A program made the position numbers and the translations under genes. The notes under the pieces are model-generated. The model searched no databases. It saw only the letters and a list, made by a program, of their open reading frames with translations, and was not told the DNA's origin. DNA of 64,000 nucleotides from an uncultured Armatimonadota bacterium (lineage in GTDB: Bacteria > Armatimonadota > Armatimonadia > Armatimonadales > Armatimonadaceae), in contig CAIVZM010000022.1 in NCBI GenBank assembly GCA_903910385.1, positions 86,376-150,375 of the forward strand, given 5' to 3'. Shown here piece by piece: positions 9,022 through 18,113 of this stretch; the first letter of the stretch is position 1, and each line of letters begins with the position of its first letter.

Positions 9022-9902
9022 CGAAACGGAATGAACGAAATCTCTTTCTGTGGATGTTTCTGGGGCCGTCCGTGGCGTTGTACTCACTATTTGTACTATT
9101 GCCGACTATCAACGCCTTCCGCTACAGTCTGACGCGATGGGATGGTCTGAGTCCGGCGGTCTGGGTGGGCTTGCAGAACTTCGCCCGAATACTAGACCCG
9201 AAGTCGCTTTTTTATACCGCTTTGGGGCACAATATCTTCCTGACACTGGCTCCCGGCATCTTCATCCTTGGGATGGCGTTACTTTTCGCCTACCTGATTC
9301 ATCAGCGCATCAAGGGCGCGCGTCTTTTCCGGATTACATTTTTCTTTCCGAATGTCATCAGTTCCGTCGCCATCGCCATTCTCTGGGTCTTGATTTACAG
9401 CACATCGGCGGCGGGTTTGATCAACAATGTTCTGAAAAGCGTTTTCCATTTCAAGGATGCGGTGCCGTTTACCGAGAGCAGCCATCTGTTGTGGGCGTTA
9501 GTCCCGATGATTGTCTGGAGCGCCACTGGATTTTATATGGTTCTGTTTCTGGCGGCGATGGAGAATATTCCAGATTCCTTTTATGAAGCGGCGCGTCTGG
9601 ATGGCGCATCGAATGGGAAGATTTTCTGGAGCATTACGCTTCCCCTGATGTGGGACGTGCTGACAACGGGCATCGTGTTCTTGATCGTCGGTGGGCTCAA
9701 ATTCTTTGACGCGATCTGGGTTATGGAAAATGGACGCCCTTCGACTTCGACCCACACGCTCTCAAGCCTGATGTACGCCAAAGTTTTTGAGGAATACAAT
9801 ATCGGGTTCGGGACTGCTATCGCTGTCCTGCTTTTCCTGCTGGTTCTGATTGTGACGCTGGTAAGCCGACGCCTGTTACAGCGAGAAAGGCTGGAATATT
9901 GA
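9018..9902 (+). CDS. ABC sugar transporter permease (MalF type)
   Basis: 294 residues with about six membrane helices. The start chosen is ATG 9018, inside the ATGA overlap with the binding-protein stop; this gives the usual short cytoplasmic N-terminus MTKRNERNLFLW before the first helix. The EAA loop that contacts the ATPase is EAARLDGASNGKIFW at about residues 194-208, followed by TLPLM. It pairs with the next permease to form the channel. It ends in an overlap with the next start. Confidence 0.92.
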   Translation: MTKRNERNLFLWMFLGPSVALYSLFVLLPTINAFRYSLTRWDGLSPAVWVGLQNFARILDPKSLFYTALGHNIFLTLAPGIFILGMALLFAYLIHQRIKGARLFRITFFFPNVISSVAIAILWVLIYSTSAAGLINNVLKSVFHFKDAVPFTESSHLLWALVPMIVWSATGFYMVLFLAAMENIPDSFYEAARLDGASNGKIFWSITLPLMWDVLTTGIVFLIVGGLKFFDAIWVMENGRPSTSTHTLSSLMYAKVFEEYNIGFGTAIAVLLFLLVLIVTLVSRRLLQRERLEY

Positions 9903-10822
9903 AATCCATCGGTTCCTTTCTGAAATACGCTTTGCTCATCGTCTATCTGATAGCGGTCGTTGCGCCTATGGCATGGGTCTTTCTGACCAGCGCAAAGAGT
10001 ACGCAGGAATTCTACAAGAATCCTATCGGTCTCCCGACTCTGGTCACTGCGCCGGACACAGCGACCTTCAACGCCTTCGCGGAAAACTACGAAAAAGCCT
10101 GGGTAGGCAGTAACTTCAGCCGCTATTTTGTCAATAGCGTTATTGTTGTTAGTATTAGTTTGATTTTGATACTGTTACTCGGTAGCATGACGGCGTACGC
10201 TCTGGCGCGTTTTGAGTTTCGGGGGAAAAACTTTCTCTATGCATTGTTTCTCGCCGGTCTGCTCATTCCGATGCAACTTATCCTGATCCCGTTGTTTTTC
10301 CAATTCTCGGACATGGGAGAGGCAATGACGGAGTTCTTCGCTCCGCTTGCCAGAGCGCTGGGGTTGGGTAAACTGACGATTTCCTTGCACGATTCGCACT
10401 TCGGTCTGATTTTGATTTATGTTGCGGCAAGTTTGCCTTTTACAGTCTTTACCCTGACCGCCTTCTTCCGAACCTTACCGAATGAACTGCGTGAAGCGTC
10501 CCTGATGGATGGCGCGAGTGAGTATCGCACCTTTTTTCAGGTAATGTTACCGGTTGGAAAAGCGGGTCTGGTGACAGTCGCCATCTTCAACTTCCTCGGT
10601 TTGTGGAATGAATACCTGTTCGGGCTTGTCTTTCTGAGTGATGACCGATTGAAGACATTGCCGCTGGGATTGGCGAGTATCAGTATGCAGGCGCAGTACA
10701 AGAGCGATTTCGGTCTGCTGTTTGCGGGTTTGGTGATCGCTATGTTGCCGACCTTGATCACATATATTTTCCTGCAAGAACAACTCACAAAGGGGATTAC
10801 CGCAGGCGCAGTGAAAGGGTGA
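9899..10822 (+). CDS. ABC sugar transporter permease (MalG type)
   Basis: 307 residues with about six membrane helices. The start is TTG at 9899, overlapping the previous TGA, so translation is probably coupled. The EAA loop is EASLMDGASEYRTFF followed by VMLPV. The C-terminus ends in KGITAGAVKG, typical of MalG-like subunits. With 7684-9021 and 9018-9902 it forms a complete importer except for the nucleotide-binding subunit, which probably comes from a shared MsmX/UgpC-like ATPase encoded elsewhere (established for many such systems, inferred here). Confidence 0.92.
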   Translation: MKSIGSFLKYALLIVYLIAVVAPMAWVFLTSAKSTQEFYKNPIGLPTLVTAPDTATFNAFAENYEKAWVGSNFSRYFVNSVIVVSISLILILLLGSMTAYALARFEFRGKNFLYALFLAGLLIPMQLILIPLFFQFSDMGEAMTEFFAPLARALGLGKLTISLHDSHFGLILIYVAASLPFTVFTLTAFFRTLPNELREASLMDGASEYRTFFQVMLPVGKAGLVTVAIFNFLGLWNEYLFGLVFLSDDRLKTLPLGLASISMQAQYKSDFGLLFAGLVIAMLPTLITYIFLQEQLTKGITAGAVKG

Positions 10823-11143
10823 AAATCCCTGAGAACGGCGATTCAGAAACCGAAAATGATGTCTCATACGCTCACGAGCAGGGGCTATGTGGTTGCAATG
10901 TGTCGTCATCGTACGTGCCGCTGGAAGGTCAGGCGGGATACGAAGAGAACATGCTGGCAATGAAGTCTCTTCAGCCGAACGTAAGAAAACGGGGAAGTAT
11001 CCTTCTTCTATGAAACGGAAATGTATCAGGGAAAGCTAACATCGTTACAAGCTTTTTCTGCGTGAATAGCGACTCTTAACGATAGGTACTTCAGTTAGAT
11101 ATTTCGGCAGGGGACACCTGTCGGGCATAGATGGGAAAAGTTC
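10823..11143 (+). other. Spacer between permease gene and argD, with Arg-rich mini-frame
   Basis: No convincing gene. A 21-codon frame at 10898-10963 begins MCRHRTCRWKVRRDTKR and holds six Arg codons in 21 residues. A modest hairpin at 11032-11057 (AAAGC and TAAC pair with GTTA and GCTTT, a CAA bulge, then two more T) could be a weak terminator. Together they faintly echo the argC leader, but no promoter of matching quality was found. Confidence 0.35.
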
Positions 11144-12382
11144 ATGTTGGCGGAAGCGATAGCGGTAAATACGGACGCGCCGGTAAATAACTCTGAGGCG
11201 AAGATATGGGATAATGCCCATGTCATGCGTACGTATGCACGGCAACCGGTGGAATTTGTACGTGGCGAGGGAGTGTACCTGTACGATGCCAGTGGAAAGC
11301 CATATCTGGATCTGCTTGCGGGTATAGCGGTCTGTGCCGTCGGGCATTGTCATCCGTATCTGACCTGTGCGCTTCAGCAACAGTCGGCGACACTGTTGCA
11401 TGTCTCCAATCTGTATTTGACTGAACCGCAGGCGCGATTAGCGCGTCGTCTGGTGGAACTCTCGGACTTTGAACGTGCATTTTTCTGCAACTCCGGCGCA
11501 GAAGCGAACGAAGCCGCTATCAAGATTGCGCGTAAATACGGACGGGGGATTCGGGAAAGTAAAACCAATATTGTCACTGCGCTAAAGTCCTTTCATGGGC
11601 GAACATTGGCAGCAATAACCGCCACCGGGCAACCCAAATATAGTGAGAATTTTGCACCGCTGCCCGGAGGATTCCAGTATGTCCCCTTCAATGATGTGGA
11701 AGCTCTGAAAGCCGTCGTCAATGAAGATACCTGCGCCATTCTGCTGGAACCGATTCAGGGCGAAGGCGGCATACATCCCGCCAGCATGGAGTACCTGCGA
11801 ACGGCGCGGGAACTAGCGGATCACCATGGATCGTTGCTGATTTTCGATGAAGTGCAGACGGGCGTCGGACGTACGGGAAAGCTCTGGGCGTACCAGCAGT
11901 ATGGCGTCATTCCCGATGTCATGACATTGGCTAAGGGGCTGGGTGGCGGCGTTCCCATCGGGGCGTGTCTGGCGCGGGGCGCGGCGGCGGAAACGTTCGT
12001 CCCTGGCGATCACGGTTCGACCTTCGCCGGAAATCCGCTGGCGACAACTGCAGCTCTCGCTGTTCTGGATATTCTGGCGGATGAAAATCTGACGGAAAAC
12101 GCACGACGGGTCGGCGCTTACCTAACCTCGCGTCTGGGCGAACTCCAGCAGAAATTTCCTGCGCTGATCGGGGGAGTGCGTGGCATGGGATTGATGCTAG
12201 GAGTCGAAGTCTTTCAGTCGGCGGCGCGAAAGATCGTCGCGGGGGCACTGGATAACGGACTGATTATCAACGCGACGGGCGATGACACCATTCGTCTGGT
12301 TCCGCCGCTTACTCTGGCGGAAGCGGATGTCGATCGGGCAATCGAACTTCTGGAAAAAACGCTCGCTTCCCTCAGGATGTAA
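11144..12382 (+). CDS. argD: Acetylornithine aminotransferase
   Basis: Converts N-acetylglutamate semialdehyde to N-acetylornithine with glutamate as amino donor; PLP enzyme, cytoplasmic. 412 residues. The class III aminotransferase signature LIFDEVQTGVGRTGKLWA lies near residues 229-246. The PLP lysine is in TLAKGLGGGVPIG. The substrate loop ALKSFHGRTLA and the HGSTFAGNPLA segment are also present. The N-terminus has about 25 residues before the core. Ribosome-site strength at ATG 11144 is low. Family members can also use succinyl-LL-diaminopimelate, but dapL in this window makes that role less needed. Confidence 0.94.
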   Translation: MLAEAIAVNTDAPVNNSEAKIWDNAHVMRTYARQPVEFVRGEGVYLYDASGKPYLDLLAGIAVCAVGHCHPYLTCALQQQSATLLHVSNLYLTEPQARLARRLVELSDFERAFFCNSGAEANEAAIKIARKYGRGIRESKTNIVTALKSFHGRTLAAITATGQPKYSENFAPLPGGFQYVPFNDVEALKAVVNEDTCAILLEPIQGEGGIHPASMEYLRTARELADHHGSLLIFDEVQTGVGRTGKLWAYQQYGVIPDVMTLAKGLGGGVPIGACLARGAAAETFVPGDHGSTFAGNPLATTAALAVLDILADENLTENARRVGAYLTSRLGELQQKFPALIGGVRGMGLMLGVEVFQSAARKIVAGALDNGLIINATGDDTIRLVPPLTLAEADVDRAIELLEKTLASLRM

Positions 12383-12801
12383 AACGCGTTTCAGTCGTTA
12401 ACCAATGTATTCTTGGTACTCCGGAGAGTACATACATTGAAGTTATCCGAAGGATAGAAGGCGAAAAAACAAAAAGCGACCGCATCGCCCGAGGGGATGC
12501 CATCGCGGATATAATCGTCTGCAAATTCGATTACAGGTATATTATATCGCAAATTAGGCTTTGATCGCAAACAATATTGCGCAGTCATGATCTGACTTCG
12601 ACCTGATTAGGATGAGGTGCGAGGTCGATTTTAATGGCTTGGGTATTCGATATTTGGGTTAGTCGGTTTCAATTGATACTGTAGCGTCTTGAAAATGTCT
12701 CGGATTCAGAATCTCCTGAGACTTGGCTTCGCTGATTGCTACCACCTCCTCATCAATACCGATTATAATAAGGGACGAACTCATCAGGAAAAGGCAAGGA
12801 T
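12383..12801 (+). other. AT-rich gap between argD and argF with a candidate promoter
   Basis: Lower GC than the flanking genes and with no supported coding frame. TATAAT at 12764-12769 lies 32 bases before the argF start; its -35 partner is poor. AAGG-type ribosome sites occur just before ATG 12802. No other signal was recognised. Confidence 0.4.
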
Positions 12802-14235
12802 ATGGCGATTCAGTTTACTCGCAACGGGCGAAAGGCGATGCTATGGGCGCAGGTGGAGGCAATGCGCCGGGGGGATCTGTATGTGGAACCAGAACATCTG
12901 TTGCTGGGGCTATTGCATGGCGAAGATACCGGGGCGTTACGTCTGCTGGATAAAATGAATCTTGCAGGGTATCAGGTGCGCGATTGCGCACAGGCGACCC
13001 TGGGACCAGAAAGCGCCGGAACACGTGTGGAAACATCGCAACTCTCGCCCTCCGCCAAGAAAGCTGTAGAGCAAGCGCGACGAGAAACAGAAGCGACCGG
13101 AGATGACTATGTTGGGACAGAACATCTGATGCTTGCGATCCTTCGCGGTATCAGCGATGGGATCGAACCGCGCCCTGGTCTCCGGGAGAAATTGAATGCG
13201 CTTGGGCTTGTCTACGAACGCGCCGCCATCGCCATACAGGGCGTGACTCCTGAATTGCCATCTCTTAGTGACGAACCATCTCCGGTGATGACTGCCGCTC
13301 CCGTGCTCCGCCCTCGCCCTAGTTTTCTTAAGGGACGTGATTTTTTATCTGTCAGTGACCTTGCCAACGATGAAATTCGTGCGCTTTTTGAATTGACCCG
13401 AGAGTTCAAAATGGGACGCACCCCGGACGCTGGTCGTGGAAAAACGCTCGCACTATTATTCGAAAAGCCTTCCCTGCGCACTCGTGTCACCATGACCGTC
13501 GCAATGAATCGACTGGGTGGTAACGTCGTTTATCTGGGGCCGGAAGAGGTGGGCATGGGTAAACGGGAAGCGGTCGCCGATATGGCGCGATGCCTTTCCC
13601 GATGGGTGGATGCAGTAGCGATTCGTACCTTCGCCGATTCCATTATCCGTGAGTTCGCGGATGCCTCTTCCGCACCGGTCATCAACTCTCTGACTGACCG
13701 CGAGCACCCCTGTCAGGCTCTCGCCGATTATTACACCATTCTGGAAAGCCGGTCCGAGACAGCGGGAATGAAACTCGTCTTCGTCGGCGATGGTAATAAT
13801 GTCGCCCATTCGCTGATGTTACTGGCGCCCCGAATGGGGACGCATTTCACGCTGGCATGCCCGAAGGGGTACGAACCGGATCCAAATATTCTGTCTGAGG
13901 CGCGGGAGCTTGCTAAACTCTACGGGACGAATTTTGATATTTCTCATGATCCTCTGGTTGCCGCCGACGATGCGGATATCCTTTATACCGATACCTGGAC
14001 ATCCATGGGGCAGGAAGCCGAGGCCGCGAAACGTCGCGCCGATTTCGCGGGCTTTCAGGTCAACGACGAATTGTTGCGGGAAGCGAAAGAGGATGTGCTT
14101 GTATTGCACTGCCTGCCCGCCCATCGGGGAGAGGAAATTACCGATAGCGTCGCGGATAGTCCTTATTCCGGCATCTTTGATCAGGCGGAAAACCGTCTCC
14201 ATATTCAGCAGGCGCTTCTGGCGGCGATTTTATAG
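12802..14235 (+). CDS. argF: Ornithine carbamoyltransferase with an N-terminal Clp_N (ClpC-type) domain
   Basis: 477 residues, against about 305 for ordinary OTCase. Residues 1-67 and 78-146 are the two repeats of a Clp N-domain (FTRNGRKAMLWAQ...VEPEHLLLGLL and LSPSAKKAVEQA...VGTEHLMLAIL), which in ClpC binds adaptors and substrates. A Pro-rich linker (150-173) leads to a complete OTCase at 174-477. Carbamoyl-phosphate motif KPSLRT is at 222-227, HPCQ at 302-305, ornithine-loop DGNN at 330-333, SMG at 401-403, catalytic HCLP at 436-439. All key catalytic residues are present, so it should make citrulline. No AAA+ module is attached. The fusion is one uninterrupted frame and suggests coupling of OTCase to protein quality control or adaptor binding. 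Confidence 0.93.
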   Translation: MAIQFTRNGRKAMLWAQVEAMRRGDLYVEPEHLLLGLLHGEDTGALRLLDKMNLAGYQVRDCAQATLGPESAGTRVETSQLSPSAKKAVEQARRETEATGDDYVGTEHLMLAILRGISDGIEPRPGLREKLNALGLVYERAAIAIQGVTPELPSLSDEPSPVMTAAPVLRPRPSFLKGRDFLSVSDLANDEIRALFELTREFKMGRTPDAGRGKTLALLFEKPSLRTRVTMTVAMNRLGGNVVYLGPEEVGMGKREAVADMARCLSRWVDAVAIRTFADSIIREFADASSAPVINSLTDREHPCQALADYYTILESRSETAGMKLVFVGDGNNVAHSLMLLAPRMGTHFTLACPKGYEPDPNILSEARELAKLYGTNFDISHDPLVAADDADILYTDTWTSMGQEAEAAKRRADFAGFQVNDELLREAKEDVLVLHCLPAHRGEEITDSVADSPYSGIFDQAENRLHIQQALLAAIL

Positions 14236-14571
14236 CCTCAATGTGCGCGAACGTTCTTCAATTTGTCGGTCGCCGAACGCTGGCGCCAAATTTGGATCAG
14301 AACCCCGACACCGACGTCGGGGAATAGCCCTTTCAGGGTGATTTCCGCCGTTTTCGGTCAGACGATGGCATATCGTTGTCCCTGTTGCCGTCACTTCTAA
14401 CTTTCTTTGTGTGACATAACCCTCCGAGCGGGAATTAGCTTCGATAGAATCCGGTATTATTGAATTGTGTCCGATGTGGCGTAACCAAATCCTGGCCTGC
14501 CGCGTCAGAGATTTTATTGCAGGTCAATTTTCCGGGCGTTCGCGCCCCAAGCACAGGAAACTCATCGAACT
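14236..14571 (+). other. Intergenic region between argF and the tubulin-like gene
   Basis: No supported gene. A 7-bp stem with arms 14303-14309 and 14316-14322 lacks a T-run and is at best a weak argF terminator. TATTAT near 14455 could be a -10 box without a clear -35. AGGAAA lies about 11 bases before the next start. Confidence 0.35.
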
Positions 14572-17500
14572 ATGGCCGAAACTGGCAACGGAACTGCGCC
14601 GACTGTTACGACAAATGGGACGACCGCCCCGGCGACCAATGGCCCCGCTTCACCGTCCGCAGATGATTTGAAACTGCGCGGCGTTTCCCGCTCTTTGTTG
14701 ATTGGAGTGGGAGGGACAGGGCATAAAATGATGCTGGATGTTCGACAACGCCTGCTACAGAAGTATGGCACGTTGGACAAACTGCCGATTGTCTCCTTTT
14801 TGCTCCTGGATACCGATCAGGCGATTTTCGGAAAGAATCCAAACTACAGCGATGTCGCAAATCTGGATAACGCCGACAAGATTCACATGAGTGTCTACGG
14901 CGTCGAGAAACTGCGCCAGAATTTACGCGAGTACTCCAATCTCCGTGACTGGTTAGACCCACGAACGCTTTCAGGAGACATTCATCAGGGAGCCGGCGCA
15001 GTACGCGCCCGGGGTCGTCTGGCGTTCTTCTGGAATTACGATACCATCGCCAAGCGATTGCAGGAAGAACTGGCGGAAATTACCAAGGACGCCAGCAAAG
15101 CGCAGGCGATCAAGAATGGGTTACAGGTCTCCGAGGGTATCACGGTCTATATCCTTGGCTCGCTGTTAGGAGGAACCGGTTCAGGCATCTTCCTCGACCT
15201 GACCTATGCGGTCAAAGAACTGTTCAAATCGCAGCGTATGCTGGATGTGGTCGGAATCTTTTCCATTCCACCCAATACACAGGCGGTCGCGGTCGATAAC
15301 CGGCCGAACGCCTACGCTTCTCTTCTGGAACTCAACCATTATACGGATGTTTCCACCACCTTTACGGCGCAATACAACAAAGACCAACCCGGTATCGAAA
15401 ATGCGGACCCGCCTTTCCGTTACACGTATCTGGTGGATACATCTTCGCCTGCAGCCAATCTCGGAAGTATCGACCGACTGGTTGAGATGGTCGGAAACTC
15501 AGTGTTCCTTGACCTGACCTCCGAGTTTCAGCGTCAGAAGAAATCCAACCGGGACAACTTCGATCAGTTCCTGACAAACCCGGACGATCTCGGTTGCCCG
15601 CAGAATTACTTAAGTATGGGTCTTGCCGCGATCCATTTTCCCAAAGATAAGGTCATGCAGGCATGCTCGTCACGTCTGGCGCGACAAATACTGTCTCGCT
15701 GGACTGACCCACTTCAGAAGACGGCGAATGTCGGCGCATTCACCGAAGCGGAGATCAATCGACTCGGTCTCAACCCTGAGGAAATCAAGCGACAGGCAAC
15801 GATTTCGTCGGCGGATTCGGGCGAATTGCTCCGTGACCTCGCGATGACGTACTGGAATGGGGTCAATAAGCAATACGAGACTGCCTATCCCGGTCATAAT
15901 CGCGTAGTCGAGTTTCTCAACGCCAAACAGGCGGATCATGCGACCCGGTTCGTCGATAATGACCCCAACCCGGATCTTTTGGGCAAGATGCGCCAGAATC
16001 TGGGCGAATACCAGTTCCAGATTCGGGAAAACCTTCGTGCTCTAATTCCGGCGAAGGAGCGAGCGTTGCGGTTGTTCATTGCGGAATGTGTGAATGAACC
16101 GAACCGTCGACACGGCATTGCACGCGCCTTTCTGGATCAGGCAAGCGAACGCTTCCGCGCCTATGCGGATGCATTGGGGAAAGAACGCGACGCCGCCAAG
16201 GAGACACTCGCGCCGCTTGCGGAACAACGCGATAGCCAACTGGGTGATATCGCCCGGTATGCGGCCGACCCCATGTTATCGTTGATCCCTACTGCCAAAG
16301 GGAGGGAAATCAACGATAAAAAGGATGCCTACCTGCGGTTCGCCCGCCAGTGGGACGCCGCCTTGTTGGACAGCCGGGCAAATGACGCCGCGATTTACTT
16401 TTACAACGCAATGCTGGGCGTCCTGGAATCTCTGAAAGAGGAAATGGATGCTTATATCGAGCGCATGAAATCGCTTGAAGCCTATTTCCGCAAGGAAGAG
16501 CAACTGGCGATCGAAAACCCGGTCGATGTCAATGGTCTTGTTATCTTCGATCGTGGGAACCGGACGGAGAACGAGGATGGCTCGGCAACGTATGTAGGCG
16601 GAGATATCGATCAGCGGTACACCGCTTATGTCGGTAACGGAAACGATCCTGCTAACCCAGCGGTAGCCACTACAGCCGCCGATGCTCTCCGCGAGCTTGG
16701 TACGGAAAGCAACATCTATGGTCTCCGTGATCAGGACATGGCGAGGATTCGCACCGTTCTGATGAACCGCTCCCGCGCGATCTTCCGGGATGTCGAAAAC
16801 GAATCCGTGCTGGACAAATTTTTCGAAAAGTTCGGGGTAGGGACGGACAGGGCGGTAGAAGAATTGCGCCGGGTCTTTGGATTATCGCAACCGTTCATTC
16901 ATTTGCAGGAAAATGCGCCCAACTACAAGCATCACCAGAATAAGGAGCAGACCATTGTCGGGACCATGTATGGCTCCGAGGGACGAACGGAATCACAACA
17001 GCGATTCCTCGCCATGCTCAAGGACACGGTGCAGGGAATTCGGGATGGGCAAATCACGAACTCCAATGAACCGCATCAGACCCTGTTTTTAAGAGAGCGG
17101 GCGGCATTCCCGTTGCGCCTTCTGGAAGGGATGGAATCCTATCGTTTCGCTTATGCGCAGGCGAAAGCGCAGGGAGCGTCGGTCAACCCGATCCATACCC
17201 GCCGTGACGTCACGGAATGGGTACGTATCGATCCGCCGTCGTATGAGACCCAGAAGGAAGCATGGGAAACGTTCTGCGTCGGTTGGGCATCCAGCGTCAT
17301 TACCGAGGAACGGGACACGCGTTACACCGCGACGGGCGCGAAAGAGACTATCAAGTTTATCGCTGCGTATCGAGACCGTTTCGGGATGCCCAAGACCGAT
17401 CCGCTGGGGACGTTCATCGCTATCACCGGAGACATGGCGAAACTGATTCGCGAAGCTGAGACGGAATCAGAGCAATCGAATCGACCTCCAAAGGAAGCGC

Positions 17501-17925
17501 GAGAAATTATTCTGATCCTTTGCGACAATCCGACATTGCGAGAGCAACTTCAGCAGGGCATTGAGGCGAAGTTACACGAACTGGGAATCGCCGGACTCGG
17601 GGACAAACTTGTCCTGCATGTCCAGTCTCAGGAGCGTATTCTACCGTCCATGATCTATCGTCCTTATCAGAAGGCGATCTCCGATTATCTGGAGCGTATC
17701 AACTATGCCGGTTTTGGTAATTCTCCAGCGTTGACGGTCGCTTCCCCCGCTCCAATCCCTGCACCCACCGTGACGCCCGCCTTACCAGCTCCTGTAACAA
17801 ATGGGAATGGTAACGGTAAGTCGGTACGTGAACGTCTGGCTGATTTGAAAGGGCTGTTGGAGGATGGTCTGATCGATCAGTCTGACTTCGACTCTCGAAA
17901 AGCTGCGATTCTTGCAGAGGTCTGA
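14572..17925 (+). CDS. Giant tubulin-like (Tubulin_2 type) protein with C-terminal SHOCT-like domain
   Basis: 1117 residues. A Thr/Asn/Pro-rich head of about 37 residues precedes a Rossmann-like start SLLIGVGGTGHKMM (GVGGTG at 45-50). The tubulin/FtsZ GTP signature GGTGSG is at 200-205, in LGSLLGGTGSGIFLDL. This layout matches the large bacterial tubulin-like family rather than FtsZ. A long helical middle region follows. A Pro/Ala linker (about 1050-1075) leads to a final helix pair (VRERLADLKGLLEDGLI, then DSRKAAILAEV), characteristic of SHOCT oligomerisation tails. No membrane segment is seen. GTP binding is predicted; function is unknown. No vWA or kinase partner lies next to it. A strong terminator follows at 17959. 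Confidence 0.82.
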   Translation: MAETGNGTAPTVTTNGTTAPATNGPASPSADDLKLRGVSRSLLIGVGGTGHKMMLDVRQRLLQKYGTLDKLPIVSFLLLDTDQAIFGKNPNYSDVANLDNADKIHMSVYGVEKLRQNLREYSNLRDWLDPRTLSGDIHQGAGAVRARGRLAFFWNYDTIAKRLQEELAEITKDASKAQAIKNGLQVSEGITVYILGSLLGGTGSGIFLDLTYAVKELFKSQRMLDVVGIFSIPPNTQAVAVDNRPNAYASLLELNHYTDVSTTFTAQYNKDQPGIENADPPFRYTYLVDTSSPAANLGSIDRLVEMVGNSVFLDLTSEFQRQKKSNRDNFDQFLTNPDDLGCPQNYLSMGLAAIHFPKDKVMQACSSRLARQILSRWTDPLQKTANVGAFTEAEINRLGLNPEEIKRQATISSADSGELLRDLAMTYWNGVNKQYETAYPGHNRVVEFLNAKQADHATRFVDNDPNPDLLGKMRQNLGEYQFQIRENLRALIPAKERALRLFIAECVNEPNRRHGIARAFLDQASERFRAYADALGKERDAAKETLAPLAEQRDSQLGDIARYAADPMLSLIPTAKGREINDKKDAYLRFARQWDAALLDSRANDAAIYFYNAMLGVLESLKEEMDAYIERMKSLEAYFRKEEQLAIENPVDVNGLVIFDRGNRTENEDGSATYVGGDIDQRYTAYVGNGNDPANPAVATTAADALRELGTESNIYGLRDQDMARIRTVLMNRSRAIFRDVENESVLDKFFEKFGVGTDRAVEELRRVFGLSQPFIHLQENAPNYKHHQNKEQTIVGTMYGSEGRTESQQRFLAMLKDTVQGIRDGQITNSNEPHQTLFLRERAAFPLRLLEGMESYRFAYAQAKAQGASVNPIHTRRDVTEWVRIDPPSYETQKEAWETFCVGWASSVITEERDTRYTATGAKETIKFIAAYRDRFGMPKTDPLGTFIAITGDMAKLIREAETESEQSNRPPKEAREIILILCDNPTLREQLQQGIEAKLHELGIAGLGDKLVLHVQSQERILPSMIYRPYQKAISDYLERINYAGFGNSPALTVASPAPIPAPTVTPALPAPVTNGNGNGKSVRERLADLKGLLEDGLIDQSDFDSRKAAILAEV

Positions 17926-17958
17926 GGCAATCGGGGTCGGGTCAAAACCGGAAGGTAG

Positions 17959-17986
17959 AGAGGCGGGCGTTTGCCCGCCTCTTTTT
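17959..17986 (+). terminator. Intrinsic terminator after the tubulin-like gene
   Basis: A perfect 10-bp GC-rich stem (17959-17968 with 17973-17982, loop GTTT) is followed by TTTT. It closes the transcript of the tubulin-like gene. Confidence 0.85.
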
Positions 17987-18113
17987 CGTATCTGTTTCGA
18001 GAAAGAGTATGAAACCATAGGGGCGTCCGCCGGGGAACCGGAAACAGTCTTCTCTGTCGATCTATACAGTATGTGAGCCTCAGGGCGTTTCCTTGAGCGG
18101 AGAACACGACAAA

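Noticed and set aside
10819..11013. 64-codon frame overlapping the MalG permease stop
   Set aside because: GTG start without a ribosome site, no protein-like composition, and it covers the Arg-rich mini-frame region.
12391..12588. 65-codon minus-strand frame between argD and argF
   Set aside because: AT-rich spacer; no ribosome site and no recognisable features.
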